A DNA stretch of 64,000 nucleotides from Planctobacterium marinum (GTDB lineage: Bacteria; Pseudomonadota; Gammaproteobacteria; Enterobacterales; Alteromonadaceae), in NCBI RefSeq assembly GCF_020687805.1, contig NZ_JAJEWQ010000003.1, forward strand, positions 299,736-363,735. The letters run 5' to 3'. Below, one piece after another: positions 26,566-35,848 of this stretch; position 1 is the stretch's first letter, and each line of letters begins with the position of its first letter. Below the pieces are notes generated by a model. That model was not told the DNA's origin and searched no databases. It worked only from the letters and a program-made list of their open reading frames with translations. The translations under genes and the position numbers were made by a program.

Positions 26566-27240
26566 TTGTCTTCTCCAAAATTATCTAATGTCTTACCCGC
26601 ACAGACCTTTAAAATAGCCGGTTTTTCCGCGCTTGGTTGTGCGGCCTGTTTTATTGTCGGGTTCGTAATGATCTTTTGGATCGAACCTGGAATACACCTC
26701 AACCCAACCCAAAGGTTTAACTTTATTCTGAGTAATGGGGTATTTTTCCAATTCTGGTATTTAATTATTTTTGTGCTGTTTAGCGGCTGTCTTTTAATGC
26801 TGGTTCGAGGCCTCAGAGCCTGGATGGAATCCCATCAAAGTTTGAGCTACCAACTCTCAATGGTGTTTGGTTTTATCTGGGTGTCATATACCTTTTGCTG
26901 TGGATTAATCGCCGTGTTTACGATTGAATATTTGCTTTCTCTTCCTACAGAACAACAATCCCCCGTCTGGTATGTTATTTATGCTATTCAAATAGGCATG
27001 GGCGATGGTGTGGAATGGGTTGGTGGCGTTTGGCTTGCGACTTCCAGTTGGCACTTGCTAAAAAGCCAGAAAAGTCCCGTCACTTTGCATAAGTTCGGGC
27101 TTTTGGTGGGTGTTATTGGCTGTTTGACATTGTTCCCGCCACTTGCTGAAGCTGGTGCTATATTCGGACTATCTCAAATCATCTGGTTTTGCTGGATCGC
27201 GAGCGTGATGTTTAAAATGTCAAAACAAAAAATTAGTTGA
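26566..27240 (+). CDS. Multi-pass membrane protein, unknown
   Basis: Encodes 224 aa from a TTG at 26566; no in-frame ATG lies nearby before the first TM helix, and the ribosome site is weak, so the start is uncertain. Six TM helices are predicted (about 15-40, 58-80, 95-118, 135-160, 170-190, 195-215). No family recognised. Its 3' end overlaps the convergent histidine kinase gene by 8 bp. It may be linked functionally to the two-component genes, but only position suggests this. Confidence 0.6.
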   Translation: MSSPKLSNVLPAQTFKIAGFSALGCAACFIVGFVMIFWIEPGIHLNPTQRFNFILSNGVFFQFWYLIIFVLFSGCLLMLVRGLRAWMESHQSLSYQLSMVFGFIWVSYTFCCGLIAVFTIEYLLSLPTEQQSPVWYVIYAIQIGMGDGVEWVGGVWLATSSWHLLKSQKSPVTLHKFGLLVGVIGCLTLFPPLAEAGAIFGLSQIIWFCWIASVMFKMSKQKIS

Positions 27241-28432
27241 ATGATGACACCAACACGCGATAAAAGGTCTCGTCATGTTCCACCAATATTCGCCACTCCA
27301 TGACATGGGCCATTCGGGTCACCAGATACTGCCCATGGCCAAGACCTTGATATGTTCCTGACTTTTCAGTTCCAAAAGGGTTCTCAAAAACTACCTTGCC
27401 ATCCAAATGATAGACTCTCATTTTTCTGCCATTACCGTGATAAAAACCGTTGTTAATGAGATTTTGGCAAAGCAGGCTAATTAAATTGTGATTGCCATAA
27501 ACCATAGTTTCGCTTTCAATATCAAGTTCTATATCAAACGGTTGCTCGGGATGAGCAAGGTGAACCGAAAGTGCAACACGCTCTAATATAGGTAACAAAC
27601 GGATACTATCGAACACAAGGTTCTCTTTTCGCGCCAATGCTAACAGTACTTCGATAGTTGCCTGCAAAGTAGTTGTCGCTTGTTCGAGCAATTGTCGGTC
27701 TTCTGTTTTCAGTTTGTCAGACGAGTTCAAATCCAGAGTGTTTCGAATCAGCGCCACAGGTGTGCGCAATTCATGGCTCACATCGCTTGCAAAATCATGC
27801 TCTCGCCGCCATGCCTGTTGTAGTTCGCCATAGGTATCTTCAAATGCTTTCGCCAGCTGACCAATCTCATCGCTACGGGATGCTTCCTTCATATCACAAG
27901 CCCGATCGCGGCGTTGCTGAACCACGTCCTGAGTCAAATTACGAATAGGAAGTGACAATTTTGATGCGATAAACCAGGTGCTTAAAACTGATAAAATAAT
28001 AACACCCGTTGAGATACTCCCAAGGAAAACCCCGAAAACAGATGAAAACGCGAATAAAGGAATCCTCTTTTCAATATTAACCAATAACCAAAAATCTCCA
28101 CTTTGAGTGGGTATTTTTGTTGCGTATCCTTTGTGATTCCCAATGTTAACTCTGTACAAGGTTTCGTTGTGTACTGATGGCTCAAATTGCTCGAGTAAAG
28201 ACAAGGACGTGTCATCTATGACTAGCACATCTTGAGAAGTCAAGACCGATAAACTTTGTGCAACAAGTTGTTTTGGAGCATAATTTTCAAGTTCTTTTGC
28301 GATTACAATATCGCCAATAATATCCTGTGTCACCTCTACAAATAGAAACGTTAAACGAAAATAGAACAAACTGATCACCAACACCAACCCGCCGAAACCA
28401 AAAAACAGCTGAGCGCGAATGCCTTTAATCAT
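27233..28432 (-). CDS. Sensor histidine kinase
   Basis: A 399-aa inner-membrane kinase. TM1 is at about 8-30 and TM2 at about 140-163, flanking a short periplasmic sensor of about 105 residues. A HAMP region follows, then the H-box FASDVSHELRTP with the phospho-accepting His near 219. The N-box is LLCQNLINNGFYHG. The G1 box is degenerate (VVFENPFGT instead of D-x-G-x-G), while G2 is GLGHGQYLV. The ATG at 28432 overlaps the regulator stop by 8 bp. It should phosphorylate the adjacent regulator. It resembles QseC/PmrB-type kinases. Confidence 0.85.
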   Translation of the reverse strand: MIKGIRAQLFFGFGGLVLVISLFYFRLTFLFVEVTQDIIGDIVIAKELENYAPKQLVAQSLSVLTSQDVLVIDDTSLSLLEQFEPSVHNETLYRVNIGNHKGYATKIPTQSGDFWLLVNIEKRIPLFAFSSVFGVFLGSISTGVIILSVLSTWFIASKLSLPIRNLTQDVVQQRRDRACDMKEASRSDEIGQLAKAFEDTYGELQQAWRREHDFASDVSHELRTPVALIRNTLDLNSSDKLKTEDRQLLEQATTTLQATIEVLLALARKENLVFDSIRLLPILERVALSVHLAHPEQPFDIELDIESETMVYGNHNLISLLCQNLINNGFYHGNGRKMRVYHLDGKVVFENPFGTEKSGTYQGLGHGQYLVTRMAHVMEWRILVEHDETFYRVLVSSFN

Positions 28433-29138
28433 TTTCACCGAGACCAACCAGTCGATACCCAATATTACTGATGGTCTGTAATTCCGGAGGCTGCTCCCCC
28501 TGCTTCTGACGGCCCTGTTCCAAGGCCTTTCGAACATTATATATATGTGCTTTTAGAGAATTACTTTCAGGGGGGGCATTCCCCCAAACTTCGTCGATAA
28601 GATCGCTCCTGGTCACAGGATAAGGATGTGCTTGTACCAGTTGTTTCAGGATTTTGAACCCCGTTTTCGTAACGTTCAACGGAATACTATCCCAGCTAAC
28701 CGTTACTGCCCGTGTGTCCAGCGTGAGCTTACCCCTCATGATGTGGGTATTGGTATGCAGTTGATGTCGTCGTCCCAAGGCTTCACAACGCATTGCCAAC
28801 TCCCGTAAATCACAGGGTTTGGTTAAATAATCATCTGTACCTTTTAAAAAACCTTTAGCTTTGTCACTAAAAGCGTCTCTGGCTGTCAGCATCAGGACAG
28901 GAGTGATCCGCGTCTGCTGGCTCTTAATGTGTTCACAAACTTGTAAGCCGTCAAGGTCAGGTAAATTGAGGTCAAGCACAATAACATCAAAACGATGAGC
29001 AAGCGCAAGAGCTATTCCTTGCTCTCCTGTTTCAGCATAATCCACTTGCCATCCTTTGCTTTCTATTAGTTGGCAAATTTGTTTAGCTAAAGCCAAATTA
29101 TCCTCAATCAATAATATGGAAAGTGCTTGACCTGTCAT
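28425..29138 (-). CDS. OmpR/QseB-type response regulator
   Basis: Encodes 237 aa. The receiver domain has acidic residues in LLIEDN, the phospho-acceptor Asp in VLDLNLPDLDG near residue 56, Thr in MLTARD and Lys in LTKPCD. The winged-helix DNA-binding domain (about 130-233) has the TISNIGYRL end typical of OmpR/PhoB. Members of the QseB/PmrA branch bind direct repeats spaced by 5 bp, matching the TTTACC-N5-TTTACC boxes near three genes here. It is transcribed between a serine hydrolase gene and the kinase gene. Confidence 0.88.
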   Translation of the reverse strand: MTGQALSILLIEDNLALAKQICQLIESKGWQVDYAETGEQGIALALAHRFDVIVLDLNLPDLDGLQVCEHIKSQQTRITPVLMLTARDAFSDKAKGFLKGTDDYLTKPCDLRELAMRCEALGRRHQLHTNTHIMRGKLTLDTRAVTVSWDSIPLNVTKTGFKILKQLVQAHPYPVTRSDLIDEVWGNAPPESNSLKAHIYNVRKALEQGRQKQGEQPPELQTISNIGYRLVGLGEND

Positions 29139-29221
29139 ATTTTACCTTTCTTGTTTAAATCCATTTTGCCATCATTCTTTTTACTACAAACAAAAGTCTG
29201 AAAAGATGAAGCAGGCAAAAA

Positions 29222-30400
29222 CTAAAGCTTTGCCAAAACTTGTTGAATGAGTATTTCTGTTTTTTCGTCACAAGCAGTGTATCCATGACAGTTTGAAAAC
29301 AAGGTAACTGTAATATCATCGTCTACGAAATAAAGATTTCTTGTTTCATAACCGACTTCGGCACCGCCATGATGGTAAACCTGCTGTCCCAGAATGTTAT
29401 CTTCAAACAACCCCAATCCAAAATCAAATCCGTAATTAGTCTCTACCATACTGGCTTCGCCAATTAGTAACTCACGTATTTCCTCGGTTATGACAGTATC
29501 ATCCGTCATGATTTCACGTAGTAGTTTACTTAAGTCGCTTGCAGTAGTGACAAGTGGTGCGTCTGCAACACCAACACTTTCAAAGAACGGCTTAGTGTTT
29601 TCCATTTGGCCATCTTCCAGAATATAGCCCGAAATGGATGTACCCAACTCATTTTCAATGCCACCATAATAGGTATCATTCAGGCCGAGAGGAATAAGTA
29701 CTCGATTGCGAAGTTCTACAGAGTGATGTTCGCCGAGTATTTCATCTAATATTAACCCTGCCAATAAATAACCGGAATTGGAGTACTGCACCCCTGTGCC
29801 AGGCTCAAAATACGCAGGCTTATTGTAAATAAACTCCAGCGCATTGATATCAGTTTTCAACTGCCCTACTGTTTCAATGCCGTAAGCGAACCACTCTCCG
29901 GCAGTATCAGAATCAAGGTAATCATGCACGCCCGCAGTGTGGTTGAGCAATTGACGAATGGTCATCTGGTCACTGTATTGAATATTACTTAAAATACTGG
30001 CTGGCAGGTACTCTGATATCAGGTCATCAATATTGAGTAACCCCTCTTCGTGTAACATAGCGACTAGTAACGCTGTGGCTTTTTTGCCCGCGCTACCTAC
30101 CGGCATTTGATGGTATATCTGCATGGGGGACTGAGTCTCGATATCAGAAAGCCCTGCAGCTCCGGTAAAATCAATTTCCGGGCCTTCGACATGCAATAGA
30201 ACACCGGGAACGTCTTCACCCACCGTATTATCCAGTAACACCTGCAGGCTTTCAGCCAACGTCGGTGGATCTGGTTGAGGTTGAGGTTGAGATTGAGGTT
30301 GAGGTTCAGTTTGAGTGGAATTACTACTGGAGCCACACCCCCCCAGAATACAAAAACTCATAGCCAATAGCCCTGTTAATGCGATATTCCTTAATTTCAT
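29222..30400 (-). CDS. Serine hydrolase lipoprotein (beta-lactamase family), regulated with TCS
   Basis: Encodes 392 aa from the ATG at 30400. The lipobox is ILGGC, followed by a Pro/Gln repeat linker encoded by GGTTGA-type tandem hexamers. The catalytic domain has SxxK as SAGK near 103, Y-x-N as YSNSG near 205 and HHGG near 338 in the K/H-T-G position, so all three motifs look intact. It is the first gene of a likely operon with the response regulator (83 bp gap) and the kinase. A perfect direct-repeat box lies about 90 bp upstream. Confidence 0.84.
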   Translation of the reverse strand: MKLRNIALTGLLAMSFCILGGCGSSSNSTQTEPQPQSQPQPQPDPPTLAESLQVLLDNTVGEDVPGVLLHVEGPEIDFTGAAGLSDIETQSPMQIYHQMPVGSAGKKATALLVAMLHEEGLLNIDDLISEYLPASILSNIQYSDQMTIRQLLNHTAGVHDYLDSDTAGEWFAYGIETVGQLKTDINALEFIYNKPAYFEPGTGVQYSNSGYLLAGLILDEILGEHHSVELRNRVLIPLGLNDTYYGGIENELGTSISGYILEDGQMENTKPFFESVGVADAPLVTTASDLSKLLREIMTDDTVITEEIRELLIGEASMVETNYGFDFGLGLFEDNILGQQVYHHGGAEVGYETRNLYFVDDDITVTLFSNCHGYTACDEKTEILIQQVLAKL

Positions 30401-30489
30401 AATGATTTTCTCTTTGCAGATTAATGTCTTCTGGGCATTACAGTTGGACACTGAATGACCAATTCAAGACATCAATGTAATAAATGGAA

Positions 30490-30506
30490 GGTAAAAAAAG
30501 GGTAAA
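30490..30506 (-). promoter_or_regulatory. Direct-repeat box TTTACC-N5-TTTACC upstream of hydrolase-TCS operon
   Basis: On the plus strand it reads GGTAAA-AAAAG-GGTAAA; on the minus strand, in the direction of the hydrolase gene, TTTACC-CTTTT-TTTACC. Half-sites and the 11-bp period are the same as at 23684 and 25767. It suggests autoregulation of the two-component genes. Confidence 0.6.
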
Positions 30507-30723
30507 GATATAAGGTTTATTAAAGAGTCAATAACGGACCAATAGAGAAAAACTTCCGGGAGAGCCAGACGGAGCATACTCCAGGCGAATCAATAATTAG
30601 CACAGCCCCAAATATCAAGTTATTGAACCTGAAAAATAGAAGTAGTTTTAAGAATGTGGACACATTATGATTGGGGAAAATAATTGGATAAGCAATGGAC
30701 TACATCGTTCGGTAAACCCAAAG

Positions 30724-30776
30724 TCCATGACCGGGATTCCGCAATACAATTACAAAAACAGTACCCGGGTCATGGA
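30724..30776 (-). terminator. Long inverted repeat downstream of the DUF2058 gene
   Basis: TCCATGACCGGG (30724-30735) pairs with CCCGGGTCATGGA (30764-30776) around a 28-nt loop, one bulge. It lies 34 bp past the stop of the minus-strand gene. No T-run, so it could be another structural element. Confidence 0.35.
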
Positions 30777-30809
30777 GCAACTCTTGGATGAAAAGTTTGT
30801 AGTTTGGTA

Positions 30810-31364
30810 TTACCACACCAGATCGTCGGGAATTTCGTAATCGGCGTACCAGTCTTTTTCTTCTTCGGTCATTTCTACCGATTCTTCCTGCTGATCGGCG
30901 CGGTACAGAATACAACCATCGTCACGCTCGGCGATTTTATCGGCCACCTGAATAGGTATAATGACGTAGCCGTCTTTAAAGCTAACAATCGCCAGCTTGC
31001 CGGCTTGCAAATGGCCACGGGTGCGTTCATTCACTAATACCGATTTAATCACGTTGTCGTGAGTAAACTGAAATTTAACGTCACCGTTGTTCAATGGCTG
31101 CTGATTCATATCGATCATCTGAATGATCTGCGCGGCTATTTGTTTTTTCTCGGCCTCTTTTTTAGCTTCGGCATTTAGCGCCTGATCTTTTTGTTTTTTT
31201 GCGGCCTGTTGCGCCTGAACCGATGCTTTTACCTCATCAGTTTCCACAATCTTGTTTTTACGCCTGATTTTGTCTTTCTTGCGTTTTTCATTCTGGATTT
31301 TTTTAGCATTTTTTTTATCGGCTAAACCGGATTTTAAAAGCTGCTCCTGAAGGGATAATGCCAT
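30810..31364 (-). CDS. DUF2058 (YaiL-type) protein
   Basis: Encodes 184 aa from the ATG at 31364 (GAGGTGTTC upstream). It begins MALSLQEQLLKSGL and continues with a long Lys/Glu/Ala/Gln-rich coiled helix (about 18-90), then a compact beta domain with INxG-type sequence. This is the layout of the YaiL/DUF2058 family, described as nucleoprotein or polynucleotide-associated. Cytoplasmic; the exact role is unknown. Confidence 0.85.
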   Translation of the reverse strand: MALSLQEQLLKSGLADKKNAKKIQNEKRKKDKIRRKNKIVETDEVKASVQAQQAAKKQKDQALNAEAKKEAEKKQIAAQIIQMIDMNQQPLNNGDVKFQFTHDNVIKSVLVNERTRGHLQAGKLAIVSFKDGYVIIPIQVADKIAERDDGCILYRADQQEESVEMTEEEKDWYADYEIPDDLVW

Positions 31365-31423
31365 GAACACCTCGGGTAAGTTAAAAAAGGAGTATTCTAT
31401 GCGGAATGACGCCACAATGCCAT

Positions 31424-32302
31424 TTAGTCAACGGTCTGTTGTGCGTCTTCAACGGTATACCAAAATTGTGCCTCCTGCAGCGGAGTATTTTCGGGTAACA
31501 CCGGATTTTCAAGCTCAAACACAATGCGATTTTTAATGTTCGCCTGTTCGATATAATGCTGATGCTCGCGTAAAAACAACTGATCAAATTCGCCCGCGGC
31601 AATGGCTCTGCGCAAGCCGGTCTCAATCAGGTTTTTCATCACAATATTCTTTTTATTAAAGAAAAAGTAGGTTGCAGTGGGATAACGAATGGCGAGGTGG
31701 GGCTCAATTCTCAATCCCCGGTTGTATTCCGGATTCGCCATTTCTGACCAAATTTCCACTATTGAACGGGGAAAGAAACCGGCCCGCTCCAGGCGTACGA
31801 TATTAAACATTTCGTCAAAGTTAGTGGCCGTTACCACTTCGAAGCCGTTGGCCTGTAATATTTTAGTATCCGGCCAGTCATGGCCCTGTACAGGCGTGTA
31901 TTGGCGCAACTCCTGAATAGTGGAAAAAGTGTTAAATACGTCGTAGTTATCTTCGGTTACCAGAAACAATCGCCATCCGATCAAGCCTTTGTATATTGGT
32001 ATTCTGACCGGCAGTAACTCGTCTTCGCGTATTTTGTCGGTCATGCTCCAGACCAGACTGATCTCCCGGTTAGCTTTGAGTTGCTTGATGGCTCGTCCCT
32101 GAGTAAGGACTTTTTGGCTGGGATACAAATTGTAATTGACCCCGGTATGCTTCAGGGCCAATTTCAACACAGCCAGTGGATAGGTGGTGCGTTTGTCTTC
32201 TGCGTCTTCAGGTTGTGGGTAGTATAATGTCCAGGTTGCCGCGTTAGCACTGTGGCTTGTGGCCATTCCCAGCCAAAACAATAAAATCAGGCGTTGTATC
32301 AT
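31424..32302 (-). CDS. Periplasmic solute-binding-like protein
   Basis: A 292-aa protein with a signal peptide ending SHSANA. The body resembles the type II periplasmic binding fold used by amino-acid-binding proteins (SBP_bac_3), with YPLAVLKLALKHTG near the start and a typical second-lobe LLIETGLRRAIAAGEFDQLF-like helix near the end. No ABC permease or ATPase is nearby, so it may be a sensory or orphan binding protein. Its start overlaps the stop of the preceding gene by 4 bp. Confidence 0.72.
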   Translation of the reverse strand: MIQRLILLFWLGMATSHSANAATWTLYYPQPEDAEDKRTTYPLAVLKLALKHTGVNYNLYPSQKVLTQGRAIKQLKANREISLVWSMTDKIREDELLPVRIPIYKGLIGWRLFLVTEDNYDVFNTFSTIQELRQYTPVQGHDWPDTKILQANGFEVVTATNFDEMFNIVRLERAGFFPRSIVEIWSEMANPEYNRGLRIEPHLAIRYPTATYFFFNKKNIVMKNLIETGLRRAIAAGEFDQLFLREHQHYIEQANIKNRIVFELENPVLPENTPLQEAQFWYTVEDAQQTVD

Positions 32303-32712
32303 GTTACAGGAAAAAGCAGCCTCTCCAGCTCCCTTTCTTCATCATCAATCACAGAGACGATAATTTTTAAAGATTCCCCATCCAATTGCAATGTATAGGA
32401 CACAAAACAACTAAATAGTTTTTGCTGAGTCGCATCTTTAAAGGTCCATTTAACATTGGAAAACATGATATTTTCCGACAGGCGCATCGTCTGACAAACA
32501 TCAGCCTCACACATGGCCACGCCCACGGCCTGTAGCTTGTCCATCAATTCATCAATTACATCGACGATGGCTTCCTGCGAGGTAAACACGCTTTTGGTTT
32601 CGTCACTCATTAATACGGCTGGTACGAAATACATCTGAGACACGGCCTGTGCGTCAAACTGCTCGTAAGCTCTGGCATAATCATCAAAAAATTCTTGGGA
32701 AAGTGTTGGCAC
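32299..32712 (-). CDS. NTF2/SnoaL-like small protein
   Basis: A 137-aa cytoplasmic protein. The N-terminal helix FFDDYARAYEQFDAQAVSQMY and the following four strands match the cone-shaped NTF2-like fold. No catalytic residues can be assigned. ATGA overlap with the binding-protein gene indicates an operon. Confidence 0.62.
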   Translation of the reverse strand: MPTLSQEFFDDYARAYEQFDAQAVSQMYFVPAVLMSDETKSVFTSQEAIVDVIDELMDKLQAVGVAMCEADVCQTMRLSENIMFSNVKWTFKDATQQKLFSCFVSYTLQLDGESLKIIVSVIDDEERELERLLFPVT

Positions 32713-32818
32713 AGATCTTCCTATTTTTTCTTTATCTCAATACTGCTATCGACAAAATTCGATAAACTCTTAGGCCTTCTTAAAGCATAACCGCTATTGA
32801 AGATCTTGCCGCTAAAAT

Positions 32819-33496
32819 TTATTCAATTCCGATAAATTTGTGGGTTTGCAGTGATAAACGCCAGTTGCGCTCAATGCAGGTTTTTACTGCCAGTTCAGTG
32901 GCCCGCTTTTGCTGGCTGATGGGTTGCAGGTAGATTAAACAATCAGCTCGCAGGGTTTTGTCTTTAAGTAGCTCATCCAGTTCCTGCACATGTTTTTCCA
33001 TAGCAATTGGGTGTTTAATTTCATGGGCACTTTCCAGGAGTTCGCGGCGGACTTCATAGCCACCTTTCATATTTATTTTAGGAGACACTGTTACCCAGGT
33101 GTCAGGGTGGGCTTTCAAACCAAAAGTGCCGCTGGTTTCAATTTGCGCAGTAAAGCCATTCTCGATAAACAGTCGGGTCACCGGTACCAGGTTGTACAAA
33201 CACGGTTCACCACCGGTAAATATAATGTGTTTTGCCTGATAACCTTTTTGCTGATACAAGGCAAACAACTGCTCTGCTGTGGCGGCAAACCAGCTGTCTG
33301 ACTCTGCGGTTTCCTGCATCACCTGTTCGACCGTAGTCTCTGTATGGGGGGGAATATCCCAGGTGTGTTTAGTATCACACCAGGGGCAGCCCACCGGACA
33401 GCCCTGAAGCCGAATAAACACCGAAGGGACACCGGTAAAAGCGCCCTCGCCCTGGATCGATTCAAAGACTTCATTGATTTTATAAACCGTAGGCAC
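32819..33496 (-). CDS. queE: 7-carboxy-7-deazaguanine synthase
   Basis: Radical SAM enzyme of queuosine biosynthesis that converts CPH4 to CDG. The motif GCPVGCPWCDTKHTW carries the three cluster cysteines (C-x3-C-x2-C), with SIQGEGAFTG upstream. The GTG at 33496 gives 225 aa and an N-terminus aligned with E. coli QueE (223 aa), but no ribosome site. A TTG at 33544 with AAGG upstream would add 16 residues. The frame continues to 33655, which would overlap queC and is unlikely. Divergent from queC. Confidence 0.92.
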   Translation of the reverse strand: MPTVYKINEVFESIQGEGAFTGVPSVFIRLQGCPVGCPWCDTKHTWDIPPHTETTVEQVMQETAESDSWFAATAEQLFALYQQKGYQAKHIIFTGGEPCLYNLVPVTRLFIENGFTAQIETSGTFGLKAHPDTWVTVSPKINMKGGYEVRRELLESAHEIKHPIAMEKHVQELDELLKDKTLRADCLIYLQPISQQKRATELAVKTCIERNWRLSLQTHKFIGIE

Positions 33497-33648
33497 ATCG
33501 TTGACGATGTTAATACGCTGCGAGGATGTAGCTTGTGAATTCAAACTGGTGACCTTAGTTGCTGAGATATCGGGACAGCAATTGCGTTTATCGAAGAATT
33601 CTCTAGAATCGCCGTCATTACAGACAAGATTATAGAGAATAGTGGCAT

Positions 33649-34308
33649 ATGACACAAAAAGTTGTGGTTATTTATTCGGGCGGTATGGATTCTTTCACCG
33701 TGCTGCACAAAGCAATCAAAGACGGGTATCAGGTTTTTCCGCTTTCTTTTGACTACGGACAACGTCACAAAAAGGAACTGGATTACGCCGCCAGAGTCTG
33801 CAAGCAACTGAATGTACATCACAAAATTGTGGACATCTCGGCCATCAACCAGTTGATTGGCGGCTCTTCTTTGACTGCTGACATCGACGTGCCTGAAGGT
33901 CACTATGCAGAAGAGAGTATGAAACAAACCGTGGTGCCAAATCGCAACATGATTTTACTTTCTATGGCCGTAGGTTACGCGGTGTCATTAGAAGCAGATA
34001 AAGTGTACTACGGGGCACACTCAGGCGATCACGCCATTTATCCGGATTGTCGTCCTGAGTTCGTGCAAAAAATGAATGATGTCAGTGCCATCGCCAATTA
34101 CCAGCCTGTGGAGATATACTCCCCCTATCTGACGGTGAGTAAAATAGATATTCTGACTGACGGCTTGAAAATGGGCCTGGACTACAGTCAGACCTGGACC
34201 TGCTACAACGGCAGGGAGAAAGCCTGTGGTAAATGTGGCGCCTGCCAGGAGCGACTCGAAGCGTTCGAAAAAAATGCCAGTTCAGATCCATTGGAGTATG
34301 AAAGCTAA
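33649..34308 (+). CDS. queC: 7-cyano-7-deazaguanine synthase
   Basis: ATP-dependent enzyme making preQ0 from CDG and ammonia in the queuosine pathway. 219 aa. The PP-loop SGGMDSFT is at the N-terminus and the zinc-binding [10 protein letters not shown] at about 191-200 near the C-terminus, with a further Cys in WTCYNGRE. The start at 33649 has GAGAATAGTG upstream. Divergent from queE, so both share the promoter region. Confidence 0.95.
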   Translation: MTQKVVVIYSGGMDSFTVLHKAIKDGYQVFPLSFDYGQRHKKELDYAARVCKQLNVHHKIVDISAINQLIGGSSLTADIDVPEGHYAEESMKQTVVPNRNMILLSMAVGYAVSLEADKVYYGAHSGDHAIYPDCRPEFVQKMNDVSAIANYQPVEIYSPYLTVSKIDILTDGLKMGLDYSQTWTCYNGREKACGKCGACQERLEAFEKNASSDPLEYES

Positions 34309-34483
34309 TCGGCACTATTGTCAGCCTCATAAAGCTGACATCTGACTAATAGCGATTAATTATATACAGAGTGAATAAAAAACAATTCATTGGTGTCCTG
34401 ATACGTTACCATACCAAAGCGAATTGATTTACTAAGCGCGTATTGATTTGTCATCAATATAGAATCATTATCAGGATGGATGG

Positions 34484-35302
34484 ATGCAAAGCACACTACA
34501 AAAAGTCACTATGATTAAAGAAAGTTTTTGGCAGCGATTACAAGAAGACGCATTACACGTCGTAACCTCTGAGCCGTTACTGGCCAGTTATGCCCATGCC
34601 TGTATTCTCAATCATAGAAACTTTGAGTCCGCTTTGAGCTTTATCCTGTCTAACAAACTGGCTGATGAAGTCATGCCGGCTCTGGCAATCCGTGATGTGT
34701 TTATGGATGCCTACGAGGCGGATGCCAATATTATTGGCTCAGGCATTGAAGATATCAAAGCCAGTTACGACCGCGATCCGGCGGTACACTCCTATTTAAT
34801 GGTATTGATCCACTTTAAAGGTTATCAGGCTATCCAGGTACATCGCCTCGCGCACCATTTGTGGCAACGCAATCGCAAAGATTTGGCGCTATTTCTGCAA
34901 AGCAGAAACAGTGAGGCATTTGGCGTCGATATTCACCCGGCAGCTAAAATTGGCAAAGGCGTCATGTTCGATCACGCCACCGGTATCGTTATCGGTGAAA
35001 CAACCGTGATTGAAGACAATGTCTCGATTTTGCAATCTGTCACCCTGGGCGGCACGGGTAAAATGGCGGGAGATCGCCACCCTAAAATTCGCGAAGGGGT
35101 GATGATAGGCGCTGGCGCCAAAATATTGGGTAACATCGAAGTTGGCAAAGGCTCTAAAGTCGGTGCCGGTAGTGTGGTATTAAATCACGTCCCGCCGCAT
35201 GTTACGGTGGTGGGTGTGCCGGCCACCGTTGTGGGTCGTCCCTGTTGCAGCAACCCCTGCGACACCATGGAACAAAACGTCTTAGCTGACGACAAACCTT
35301 AG
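34484..35302 (+). CDS. cysE: Serine O-acetyltransferase
   Basis: First step of cysteine synthesis, O-acetylserine from serine and acetyl-CoA. 272 aa, the usual CysE length. The N-terminal helical domain precedes the left-handed beta-helix with hexapeptide repeats (IHPAAKIGKGVMFDHATGIV, MIGAGAKILGNIEVGKGSKV), with the catalytic His and Asp region in FDHATG. AGGATGG precedes the ATG at 34484; another ATG lies at 34511. A terminator follows at once. Confidence 0.94.
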   Translation: MQSTLQKVTMIKESFWQRLQEDALHVVTSEPLLASYAHACILNHRNFESALSFILSNKLADEVMPALAIRDVFMDAYEADANIIGSGIEDIKASYDRDPAVHSYLMVLIHFKGYQAIQVHRLAHHLWQRNRKDLALFLQSRNSEAFGVDIHPAAKIGKGVMFDHATGIVIGETTVIEDNVSILQSVTLGGTGKMAGDRHPKIREGVMIGAGAKILGNIEVGKGSKVGAGSVVLNHVPPHVTVVGVPATVVGRPCCSNPCDTMEQNVLADDKP

Positions 35303-35324
35303 CCGCCAAAAGCGCGGCTTTTTT
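35301..35324 (+). terminator. Rho-independent terminator of cysE
   Basis: AGCCGC pairs with GCGGCT and is followed by six Ts. The stem begins at the cysE stop codon. Confidence 0.85.
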
Positions 35325-35571
35325 ATAGCCGAAAATCAACCAGCTTATAGCCATTTCATCGGTTTTCCTGAATTCTTAAGGCGATTTTGATTTATGGGGA
35401 TACTGCGATATGAGCTATAGTGGCTGTAGAGCCAGAATGCCTTTGCCATGCTATTGAGCTGCACAGGCCATGACCAACCGGATAAAATAACAACCATTCA
35501 ACGGACTTAAGTCATTCAACGGGAAAACGCGCTGCACCAGATTTAACCTTTGTTAAAAGTGGGAGAGTTTT

Positions 35572-35799
35572 ATGAACCCGGTAATTACTGCACAAGCCAT
35601 TGAACTATGTAAGTTTCTATCCGCCAACGATGCCATTAAGGCACATCTGTTTTTGGAGCAGAGTCACCTGCCCTATGACGTCCAGGATTTAATTCTGGCC
35701 GCCTTGTCCGGATTACAAAAACTGGACGATAAAATTATCGAAGAGATTTTAGAAGCCTACTGCGAGATCAGTAGCTTTGATGAGCGCCTGCTGCACTAA
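35572..35799 (+). CDS. Small hypothetical protein, 75 aa
   Basis: An acidic helical protein (LCKFLSANDAIKAHLFLEQS, IIEEILEAYCEISSF) with a good ribosome site (GGGAGAG, 5 nt before ATG). No family recognised. The preceding 270 bp contain no gene. Codon use and the ribosome site support a real gene. Confidence 0.6.
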   Translation: MNPVITAQAIELCKFLSANDAIKAHLFLEQSHLPYDVQDLILAALSGLQKLDDKIIEEILEAYCEISSFDERLLH

Positions 35800-35848
35800 T
35801 GCAACCTGGAAAAGGTAACACTTACGTTAAGCGGCGCTTCTCTGGCAG

